DNA of 40,788 bases, taken from contig JANWHQ010000081.1 of assembly GCA_025450315.1 (NCBI GenBank), positions 1 through 40,788 of the forward strand, written 5' to 3'. A program made the translations under genes and the position numbers. Every line of letters begins with the position of its first letter. Position 1 is the first letter of the stretch. Positions 31,301-38,694 of this stretch are shown in pieces. The notes under the pieces are model-generated. The model ran no database searches. It was not told the origin of the DNA and saw only the letters and a program-made list of their open reading frames with translations. Source of the stretch: Caulobacteraceae bacterium (GTDB lineage Bacteria > Pseudomonadota > Alphaproteobacteria > Caulobacterales > Caulobacteraceae).

Positions 31301-32602
31301 GTGTCCTTTCGAGATGGACCGTTCAACGATCTGAAGGTGCCGCTGACCTGGACGGCGGCGGTCGCGGTCATCGTCGCGGTGGTGGTGGGCGTGGCCCTGC
31401 TGCTGTCGGATCGGCGCGAGACCTTGCAGACGGCCGCCTACGGCGTCGGGCGCAAGATGTTCGACGTGGCCGACAAGCCGGTGGCGGGGGCGCTGTCGGA
31501 GCCCTCGCACTGGGGCCGGATGATCAGCGAGTACGTCGGCGACTATCTGTTCGCCGCCGCCGAGAACCACAAGCTGCGCCAGCAGGTGGCCGAGCTGAAG
31601 CAGTGGCGCGACCTGGCCATCGCCCTGCAGGACACCAACCGCCGCTATCAGGCCGTGCTGGGGCTGCGGACCGATCCGCCCATTCCCATGGTCACCGGCC
31701 GGGTGGTGCTGGATTCCCGAGGGCCCTTCGCCAACACCCGCCTGGCGGACGTCGGCTCCGAGAAAGGCGTCAAGGTCGGCAACCCGGTGATGAGCGACCG
31801 CGGCCTGGTGGGCCGGGTGGTGGGCGTGACCGATGGCGCCAGCCGGCTGCTGCTGCTCACGGACGTGGCCAGCCGCACGCCCGTCCTGGTGGCCCGAACC
31901 GACGCCAGGGCCATCCTGCTGGGCGATGGCGGCTCCAACCCTCGCCTCGGCTACCTGCGCGGCCAGGACCCCGTTCACGAGGGCGACCGCATCCTGACGT
32001 CCGGCGACGGCGGGGTGTTTCCGCGCGGCCTGCCGGTGGGCGTGGCGGCCAAGGGACTGGACGGCCAGTGGCGGGTGCGCCTTGACGCCGACCTCACCGC
32101 CATCGACTTCATCCGGGTGCTGGAATTCCAGGATTTCACCCAGTCGGTGGACGAGAAGCAGCTGGAGAAGGGCGCCCTGCCGCCGCTGCCGCCAGGGACG
32201 GTGGTCGAGGCTCCGCCCTCGAGCTCCGAGCCGGCCGCCAGCTCGGAGCCTGTCAAGGCCGCGCCGACGAAGGCCGAAGCGGCGAAGGCGGCGGCCGCCA
32301 AGGGCAAGGCTGAGCGAAAATCCAGGATGGCGGGCCTGGCTTCCAAGCTGGCCGCCCTGTTCCCCGGGGCCAAGCCGCCGCCCGCCAAGCCCGCGTCCGC
32401 AGCCGCCAAGCCCACGGCGCCGGCCGCCTCCACGCCGCCGCCCCCCGCGCCTCCGCCCGCGTCATCGGCGCCGGCCAGGCCCGCCGCGCCCGCCGCGGGC
32501 CAAACGGCCCACGCCAGGACCGCCCGCCTCAAGCCCGCGGCCAAGCATCCGGCCCCCAAGAAGCCCGAGCCGGCGCCGCACGACGTGGAGCCGCCGCTGT
32601 GA
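31301..32602 (+). CDS. mreC: Rod shape protein MreC with long Ala/Pro/Lys tail
   Basis: A bitopic periplasmic elongasome scaffold that activates PBP2. The membrane helix is WTAAVAVIVAVVVGVALLL (about residues 17-35), then a coiled coil (AENHKLRQQVAELKQWRDLA, about 87-106), then the beta-domain with GRVVLDSRGPFANTRLADVG, SDRGLVGRVVGVTDG and GDRILTSGDGGVFPRGLPVG. About 150 residues after 285 are Ala/Pro/Lys/Ser-rich and probably disordered. The start is GTG with GGGGAG upstream. A 140-bp gap after mreB includes a GACGG-TTAAG-CCGTC dyad, so a secondary promoter is possible. Confidence 0.93.
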   Translation: MSFRDGPFNDLKVPLTWTAAVAVIVAVVVGVALLLSDRRETLQTAAYGVGRKMFDVADKPVAGALSEPSHWGRMISEYVGDYLFAAAENHKLRQQVAELKQWRDLAIALQDTNRRYQAVLGLRTDPPIPMVTGRVVLDSRGPFANTRLADVGSEKGVKVGNPVMSDRGLVGRVVGVTDGASRLLLLTDVASRTPVLVARTDARAILLGDGGSNPRLGYLRGQDPVHEGDRILTSGDGGVFPRGLPVGVAAKGLDGQWRVRLDADLTAIDFIRVLEFQDFTQSVDEKQLEKGALPPLPPGTVVEAPPSSSEPAASSEPVKAAPTKAEAAKAAAAKGKAERKSRMAGLASKLAALFPGAKPPPAKPASAAAKPTAPAASTPPPPAPPPASSAPARPAAPAAGQTAHARTARLKPAAKHPAPKKPEPAPHDVEPPL

Positions 32603-33114
32603 GCTTCAGCGATAGCCGCCCGCTCGACCCCTGGCGCTGGATCGGCCTGCCGACGCTGCTGTGTATCGGCGCCTCGATCCTGTTCGCCATCCCGATCCGG
32701 GTCCACGGCTACCAGCTGCCGGAGCCGATCTTCCCGCTGATCCCCGCCTTCGCCTGGGCGATGATCCGCCCCTCGATCCTCGCGCCCTTCGTGCTGTTCG
32801 GCATGGGCCTGTTCCTGGACCTGCTCTGGTACACCCCCACCGGCTTCTGGGGCACAGCCATGCTGATCGGCTATGCCCTGGTGATGTTCTTCCGCTCGAT
32901 GATGACCGGCCAGAGCCGGGTGGTGCTGTGGAGCTGGTTCGGGGCCATGGTGCTGGTGGTCATGGTGGCCGGCTACACCATCACGACCCTGGACACCGGC
33001 CGTGCGCCGAGCGTGATGGCGGCGTTCTGGCAATTCCTGCCCACAACCCTCTTGTTTCCCTTCGCTCACAGGCTCATCGACAGGTTCGACGACGCCGACG
33101 TCCGTTTCCGATGA
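32599..33114 (+). CDS. mreD: Rod shape protein MreD
   Basis: A 171-residue polytopic inner-membrane partner of MreC. About five helices: WIGLPTLLCIGASILFAIPI, IFPLIPAFAWAMI, FVLFGMGLFLDLLWYTPTGFWG (family-typical L-F-L-D-L-L), ALVMFFRSM and VLVVMVAGYTI. Its GTG start overlaps the mreC stop (GTGA) and its stop overlaps the mrdA start (ATGA), so the three are translated in a chain. Confidence 0.9.
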   Translation: MSFSDSRPLDPWRWIGLPTLLCIGASILFAIPIRVHGYQLPEPIFPLIPAFAWAMIRPSILAPFVLFGMGLFLDLLWYTPTGFWGTAMLIGYALVMFFRSMMTGQSRVVLWSWFGAMVLVVMVAGYTITTLDTGRAPSVMAAFWQFLPTTLLFPFAHRLIDRFDDADVRFR

Positions 33115-35090
33115 ACAACGAACCGACCATCTTCTTCGAGGAGGTCAACGAGCGGCAGGGCCAGTTCCACCGCCGCGTCTTCCTCATGGGCGGCCTGGCG
33201 GGCGTCGGCCTCCTGGCCCTCACCGGGCGGTTGATGCAGCTGCAGCTGGTGGAATCCGGCCGCTACCAGAGCCTTTCGGCCGCCAACCAGTACAACTTCC
33301 GCATCGTTCCGCCTCCGCGCGGGCGGATCGTCGACCGCTATGGCGTGGAGCTGGCCGGCAACCGGCCGAACTTCCGCCTGCTCTTGGCCCGCGACGAGCT
33401 CTCCGACCCCAACGCCACCCTCGACCAGATCGCCCAGCTGGTGCCGATTGACGCCGCGCGCCGCAAGCAGGTGCTGCGCGATCTGGTGAACACGCCGCGC
33501 TTCGTGCCGGTGTCGGTGGCCGACGACCTGACTTGGGAGGAGTTCGCCCGGGTCAACGTGCGCGCGCCCGAACTTCCCGGCGTCACCGCCGACATGGGGG
33601 ATGCGCGGGTCTATCCGTTCGGCGGCGCCTTCGCCCACGTGGTGGGCTATGTCTCGCGGGTGTCGGCCGACGACATCAAGAAGGAGGGGTCGCCCCCAGA
33701 GCCGGTGCTCCTGAACCCGGGGTTCCGCATCGGCAAGGCAGGCATCGAGAAGTCGCTGGACCACGAGCTTCGCGGCAAGGCCGGCGGCCAGAAGGTCGAA
33801 GTCGATTCCCGAGGACGGGTGGTGCGCAAGGACCCCCGCGGAGACGTCCCGCCGATCCCGGGCAAGGAAGTCGTGTTGTCGCTGGACGCCGACGTCCAGA
33901 ACCGGGCGCTGGAGATGTTCGGCAGCAACTCCGGCGCAGCGGTGATGATGGACTGCCGCTCGGGCGATGTGCTCTGCATGCTCTCGGCGCCGAGCTTCGA
34001 CGCCAACCAGTTCGTCAAGGGCATGCCCCGCGACGAGTACATGGCGCTGGCCAGCTACGACCATAAGCCTTTGCTGGACAAGGCGATCTCGGCGACCTAT
34101 CCGCCCGGCTCGACGTTCAAGACCATGGTGGCCCTGGCCGCGCTGGAGCACGGGGTCGATCCCAACCGCACCTATGTCTGCAACAAGGTCTGGAACTGGG
34201 GCGGCCGGACCTGGCACTGCGACGAGGCGCACGGCGTGCAGAACATGCACAGCGCCATCGTCACCTCGTGCGACATCTTTTTCTACCAGACCGCGCTGTC
34301 CCTGGGCGGGCCGGACCCGATCGCGGCGGTCGCCCGGAAATTCGGCCTGGGCGAGGTGTTCGACATCGGGATTTCGGGCCAGCACGCCGGGCTGGTGCCC
34401 GACCGGGCGTACAAGCGGCGGACCTTCCCGCACGATCCGGTCTGGCATCCGGGCGAGACGCCTAGCGTGGGCATCGGTCAAGGCTACACCCATCTCAACC
34501 CGTTGCAGTTGTGCGTGCAAGCCGCGCGCTTGGCCAACGCCAAGACCATGCTCAATCCGCGGTTGATCAAGTCGATCGGCGGCGTGGAGCAGCCCGCCGG
34601 TTCGGAGGCGGCGGACCTACCGTTCGCGCCGGAGCACATTCAGTTCGTGCGATCGGCCATGGCGGACGTGGTGGCCAACGCCAGGGGCACGGCCGCGGCC
34701 ACCGCCCAACTCGGGCTGGGATCGATCATGATGGCAGGCAAGACAGGCACGGCCCAGGTGCACAGCTACGGCGGCGGCACCGGTCAACATGGCGCGGTGG
34801 GCGCCTGGGCGACGCGCGACCACGCCTGGTTCATCGCCTTCGCGCCCTATGACGATCCGCGCTACGCCTGCAGCGTGCTGGTCGAGCACGGCGGCTGGGG
34901 CGCCGATGCGGCAGCGCCGATCGCACGGGAGATGATGCGCGTGGCGCTGCTGAAGGATCCCGAGATCAGGAAGCGGATCGTCTCGCCGCCCGAGGCCCCG
35001 CCGCCCATCCCCAACGAGCCCGCCGAGGGCCGCGCCCCCGAGGACCTCGACGCGCCCCAGCCGCCGCCGACTCCCGGTGACACCGCATGA
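33111..35090 (+). CDS. mrdA: Penicillin-binding protein 2 (elongasome transpeptidase)
   Basis: Cross-links new peptidoglycan during elongation, in the inner membrane with its catalytic domain in the periplasm. The 659 residues are normal. N-terminal anchor FLMGGLAGVGLLALTGRLMQLQL; pedestal motif PPPRGRIVDRYGVELAGN (67-84). Transpeptidase motifs: S334-T-F-K337 (PPGSTFKTM), S386-C-D, and K544-T-G-T (AGKTGTAQV). PFGGAFAHVVGYVSRVS is typical. The C-terminal 50 residues are Pro/Glu-rich and variable. Confidence 0.97.
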   Translation: MNNEPTIFFEEVNERQGQFHRRVFLMGGLAGVGLLALTGRLMQLQLVESGRYQSLSAANQYNFRIVPPPRGRIVDRYGVELAGNRPNFRLLLARDELSDPNATLDQIAQLVPIDAARRKQVLRDLVNTPRFVPVSVADDLTWEEFARVNVRAPELPGVTADMGDARVYPFGGAFAHVVGYVSRVSADDIKKEGSPPEPVLLNPGFRIGKAGIEKSLDHELRGKAGGQKVEVDSRGRVVRKDPRGDVPPIPGKEVVLSLDADVQNRALEMFGSNSGAAVMMDCRSGDVLCMLSAPSFDANQFVKGMPRDEYMALASYDHKPLLDKAISATYPPGSTFKTMVALAALEHGVDPNRTYVCNKVWNWGGRTWHCDEAHGVQNMHSAIVTSCDIFFYQTALSLGGPDPIAAVARKFGLGEVFDIGISGQHAGLVPDRAYKRRTFPHDPVWHPGETPSVGIGQGYTHLNPLQLCVQAARLANAKTMLNPRLIKSIGGVEQPAGSEAADLPFAPEHIQFVRSAMADVVANARGTAAATAQLGLGSIMMAGKTGTAQVHSYGGGTGQHGAVGAWATRDHAWFIAFAPYDDPRYACSVLVEHGGWGADAAAPIAREMMRVALLKDPEIRKRIVSPPEAPPPIPNEPAEGRAPEDLDAPQPPPTPGDTA

Positions 35091-36241
35091 TCGCCAGCGC
35101 CCTTACGAGACCCGGCGAACGGGATCGCTGGATCGTCAAGTTCGGCGACATCGACTGGATGCTGTGCGGCCTGCTGTGCCTGGTCGCCGGCGCCGGCGGA
35201 TTGATGCTCTATTCCATCGACGGATCGAAGTGGACGCCCTGGGCGGCCCACCACGTGATCTTCTTCGGGCTGTTCTTCCTGTTGATGCTGGTCCTGGCGC
35301 TGGTGGACCTGCGGGTCTGGTTCGGCCTGGCCTATCCGCTCTACGCCGTCAGTCTGCTGATGCTTCTGGGGGTCGAGGCGGCGGGCGACATCTCGCTCGG
35401 CGCCAAGCGCTGGCTGGCGGTGGGCGGGGCCAAGTTCCAGCCGTCCGACATCATGAAGATCGGTCTCGTGCTGGGGCTGGCGCGATTCTACCACTCGACC
35501 TCCAGCGACGACGCACGGCTATCCTGGAAGCTCCTGATCCCGCTCGGCATGATCGGCCTGCCCGCCCTGCTGGTGGCGCACCAACCGGATCTCGGGACCG
35601 CGATCATGCTGGCGGCGACCGGCCTGGCGGTGATGTTCATGGCAGGTCTCAGCCTGAGGCTGGTGGCCGCCGGGGTCGTGGCGATCGCGGCGGCTGCGCC
35701 GGCGGCGTTCATGTTCGTGCTGCATGACTACCAGCGACAGAGGCTGACCACCTTCCTGCACCCCGAGACCGACCCCTCGGGCGCCGGCTACCACACCTTG
35801 CAGGCCAAGATCGCCCTGGGTTCGGGCGGTCTTCTCGGCAAGGGCTACGGCCTGGGCTCGCAGAGCCAGCTGAACTTCCTGCCCGAGAAGCAGACCGACT
35901 TCATTTTCGCCAGCCTGGCCGAGGAGTTTGGCTTCGTGGGCTGCTTCTCGCTGCTGGCGCTCTACGCGGCGGTGGTGGTCATCGCGCTGCGCATCGCCTC
36001 GATCTCGCACAGCCACTTCGGCCGCCTGGCCGCGGGCGGGGTGACCGCGACCTTCGCCATCTATGTGCTGATCAACGCCGCCATGGTGATGGGGCTGGCG
36101 CCGGTGGTGGGCGTGCCCATGCCGCTGGTGTCTTACGGCGGCACGGTGATGCTGTCGGTGATGATCGGCTTCGGCCTGGTCCAGGCGGTGAAGGTGCACC
36201 GCTACACCGAGGTGACCTCGGGCAAGGGCGCGCTGATCTAG
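35087..36241 (+). CDS. rodA: RodA peptidoglycan glycosyltransferase (SEDS)
   Basis: A 384-residue, ten-helix SEDS protein that polymerises lipid II in partnership with PBP2. Landmarks: ISLGAKRWLAVGGAKFQPSDIMKI, LVAHQPDLGTAIML, LGSGGLLGKGYGLGSQSQLNFLPEKQTDFIFA in outline (with the catalytic-region Asp), AEEFGFVG, and the C-terminal GVPMPLVSYGGTVMLSVM. The ATG overlaps the mrdA stop (ATGA). The convergent pip stop lies 1 bp after the rodA stop. Confidence 0.97.
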   Translation: MIASALTRPGERDRWIVKFGDIDWMLCGLLCLVAGAGGLMLYSIDGSKWTPWAAHHVIFFGLFFLLMLVLALVDLRVWFGLAYPLYAVSLLMLLGVEAAGDISLGAKRWLAVGGAKFQPSDIMKIGLVLGLARFYHSTSSDDARLSWKLLIPLGMIGLPALLVAHQPDLGTAIMLAATGLAVMFMAGLSLRLVAAGVVAIAAAAPAAFMFVLHDYQRQRLTTFLHPETDPSGAGYHTLQAKIALGSGGLLGKGYGLGSQSQLNFLPEKQTDFIFASLAEEFGFVGCFSLLALYAAVVVIALRIASISHSHFGRLAAGGVTATFAIYVLINAAMVMGLAPVVGVPMPLVSYGGTVMLSVMIGFGLVQAVKVHRYTEVTSGKGALI

Positions 36242-36242
36242 G

Positions 36243-37235
36243 TCAGCTCCGGGCCAGGGCCTCGTCGCCGGCGCGGACCAGGGCGTCGATGATGCCGGGC
36301 TCGGTCGAGGCGTGACCGGCGTCCCAGACGATCTCGAAATTGGCCTCGGGCCAGACGGTCTTCAGCCGCCAGGCGGCGTCCAGCGGCGTCACCACGTCGA
36401 AGCGACCCTGCACGATCCAGCCGGGGATCGGCTTCAGCTTCCTGGCCGACTTCAGGATCCAGCCGTCCTCGGGGAAGAAGCCGCCGTTGACGAAGTAGTG
36501 GCACTCGATGCGCGCAAAGGCGGTGGCGAAGTCGACCTCGTTGAACTTGGCCGGCCGGGCGTCCGGGCCGCGCAGCGAGATGGTGTCGCCCTCCCACTGG
36601 CTCCAGGCGGCCGCGGCGCGGGCCTGGATCGAGCGATCGCCCTGGGTCAGGCGCTTGTGGTAGGCGGCCATCAGGTCGCCCCGCTCGGCCGGAGGGATCG
36701 GGCCGACGAAGCGCTCCCAGGCATCGGGGAACAGCATCGAGGCGCCCTGCTGGTAGAACCAGGCGAGTTCCTTCTTGGTCAGGAGGAAGATGCCGCGCAG
36801 GATCAGGCCGGACACCCGTTCCGGATAGGTGATGGCGTAGGCCAGGGCCAGGGTCGATCCCCACGAGCCGCCGAACACCGTCCACTTGTCGACGCCGCAC
36901 TGCTTGCGCAGCCGCTCGATGTCCTCGATCAGGTCCCAGGTGGTGTTGTTGTCGAGCGAGGCGTTGGGCCGCGAGCGACCGCAGCCGCGCTGGTCGAACA
37001 GCACCATGCGCCAGCGGCTGGGATCGAAGAACCGCCGCATGGTCGGATTGGTGGCCCCGCCCGGCCCGCCGTGCAGGATCACCACCGGGCGGCCGGTCCG
37101 CTTGCCGCATTCCTCGTAATAGATCTCGTGGCCGCCCTGAGGCGGCAGCCACCCGAAGGAGAAAGGTTCGTTCTCCGGATAGAGGGCCCGGCGCGCGCCG
37201 AGCGCGGAGGCGGCGGAGACGACGCTTTGTTCCAT
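36243..37235 (-). CDS. pip: Proline iminopeptidase (alpha/beta hydrolase)
   Basis: A 330-residue cytoplasmic peptidase that removes N-terminal proline. Oxyanion motif HGGPGG (55-60), DQRGCGRSRPNAS, nucleophile elbow GGSWGS with Ser124, and later the catalytic Asp in QGRFDVVTP and His in DAGHAS. The cap domain carries KELAWFYQQGASMLFPDAWE. The length and order are those of the S33 Pip family. It may be co-transcribed with the DUF423 gene, 65 bp upstream. Confidence 0.93.
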   Translation of the reverse strand: MEQSVVSAASALGARRALYPENEPFSFGWLPPQGGHEIYYEECGKRTGRPVVILHGGPGGATNPTMRRFFDPSRWRMVLFDQRGCGRSRPNASLDNNTTWDLIEDIERLRKQCGVDKWTVFGGSWGSTLALAYAITYPERVSGLILRGIFLLTKKELAWFYQQGASMLFPDAWERFVGPIPPAERGDLMAAYHKRLTQGDRSIQARAAAAWSQWEGDTISLRGPDARPAKFNEVDFATAFARIECHYFVNGGFFPEDGWILKSARKLKPIPGWIVQGRFDVVTPLDAAWRLKTVWPEANFEIVWDAGHASTEPGIIDALVRAGDEALARS

Positions 37236-37300
37236 GCGGACCTATCTACTGCGGAAGCGGCGCGCGCATCTAGCGGAGCTGTTCGCACAGGTTGCGGAAT

Positions 37301-37684
37301 CTAGACCAGCGTGGTGCGGGCGCCCCTCAGGATGGCGTAGGCGAGGGCCGCCCAGCCCAGCATCATCAGGACGCCGCCGATGGGGGTGATGGCCCCGAAC
37401 CATCGCGGCGCGCCGAAGGCCATCAGATAGAGCGACCCCCCGAAGATCAGGCCGCCGGCCAGGAACATCCAGGCCGCGGCCTGGGCCGCGCCCATCCCCA
37501 TGCGCCAGACCACGAAACAGCCGAAGACCGCCAGGGCATGGATCATCTGGTACTGCGCCCCGGTCTGCAGCCAGGCCTTGGCCTGGGGGTCGGCCACGCC
37601 GTGGGCGCCGAAGGCCCCGGCCGCCACCGCCATCAGCCCGCTCAGCGGCGCCAGGGCCATCCAGGCGCGTACTTGCATGTCCAT
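37301..37684 (-). CDS. DUF423 family small membrane protein
   Basis: A 127-residue protein with four hydrophobic helices and the family signature GAFGAHG near residue 25, then AQYQMIHALAV and FLAGGLIFGGSLYLMA. An earlier ATG (37708) is in frame, but GGAGG at 37693-37697 is ideally spaced (8 bases) for the ATG at 37684, which I choose. It follows the dipeptide epimerase on the same strand within 26 bp. The function of DUF423 proteins is unknown. Confidence 0.87.
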   Translation of the reverse strand: MDMQVRAWMALAPLSGLMAVAAGAFGAHGVADPQAKAWLQTGAQYQMIHALAVFGCFVVWRMGMGAAQAAAWMFLAGGLIFGGSLYLMAFGAPRWFGAITPIGGVLMMLGWAALAYAILRGARTTLV

Positions 37685-37710
37685 CGGACGTTCCTCCGTT
37701 TGCGTCATGC

Positions 37711-38694
37711 TCAGCCCCAGAGCTCCGGCCGGGGCGGCTCGATCATCGAGCCCAGATAGCCCAGCCCGGGCTCGCGGTCGCGGGCCAGCAGCAAGGGCCC
37801 GTCCAGGTCCACGAAGTCGGCGCCCTGCGCCAGGATCATCGCCGGCGCCATGGAGAGCGAGGTAGCCACCATCGAGCCGATCATGATCTTCAGTCCTCGC
37901 GCGCGGGCCTCGGCCGCCAGCGCCAGGGCCTCGGTGAGGCCGCCGGCCTTGTCGAGCTTGATGTTCACGCAGCCGTAGCGCCTCGTGCAGGCGTCCAGCT
38001 CGGCGCGGCTGTGCAGGCTCTCGTCGGCGCCGAGAAGCACCGGACCCTCGTAGGCCTCCAGAGCCGCGTCTTCGCCCGCGGGCAGGGGCTGCTCGATCAG
38101 CCTGACGTCCAGGCCCGCCAAGGCGGGCGCCAAGGCCTGCAGCGTCGGGAAGTCCCAGGCTTCGTTGGCGTCGACGACCAGCCGGGTGCGCGGCGCGGCC
38201 TCGCGCACCGCCCTGACCCGCTCCAGGTCGCCCTCGGCGCCCAGCTTGAGCTTCAGCATCGGCCGTCGCGCGGCCCGGGCGGCGGCCTCGGCCATCCGTC
38301 CGGGCGTGTCGAGACTCAGGGTGTAGGCGGTCTTGACCGGATCCAACCGGACGCGGCCGGCTCGGGTCCAGGCGCGCACGCCGGTCAGCTTGGCCTCCAG
38401 GTCCCAGAGGGCGCAGTCCAGTGCATTGCGCGCGGCGCCGGGCGCCAGCAGGCCCTGCAGCGCCTCGCGGCCGCAGCCGGCTTCGACGGCCCCGCGAACG
38501 CCGGCGATCTCGGCCAGCACCGAGGCCGTCGTTTCACCATAGCGTTCGTAGGGGGTGCATTCGCCGCGCCCGACCACGCCGGCTTCGGCCAGGGACGCCA
38601 CCACCACCTGCGCTTCGCTCTTGGTCCCCCGCGAGATCACGAAGGCGCCGGCCAGCGGCCAGCGCTCCTCGGCCGCCGCCAGGCGCCGGGACAT
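37711..38694 (-). CDS. L-Ala-D/L-Glu (dipeptide) epimerase
   Basis: A 327-residue enolase-superfamily enzyme that interconverts L-Ala-D-Glu and L-Ala-L-Glu during murein-peptide recycling. Catalytic K-x-K at 148-150 (MLKLKLG), metal ligands Asp175 (VVDANEAW), Glu201 (LIEQPLP) and Asp224 (GADES), and the second base in NIKLDKAGG (about residue 246). GSMVATSLSMAPAMILA is typical of this subgroup. The start overlaps the tipN-like stop by one base (TGATG), an unexpected coupling of a wall-recycling enzyme to a polarity protein. Confidence 0.9.
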   Translation of the reverse strand: MSRRLAAAEERWPLAGAFVISRGTKSEAQVVVASLAEAGVVGRGECTPYERYGETTASVLAEIAGVRGAVEAGCGREALQGLLAPGAARNALDCALWDLEAKLTGVRAWTRAGRVRLDPVKTAYTLSLDTPGRMAEAAARAARRPMLKLKLGAEGDLERVRAVREAAPRTRLVVDANEAWDFPTLQALAPALAGLDVRLIEQPLPAGEDAALEAYEGPVLLGADESLHSRAELDACTRRYGCVNIKLDKAGGLTEALALAAEARARGLKIMIGSMVATSLSMAPAMILAQGADFVDLDGPLLLARDREPGLGYLGSMIEPPRPELWG

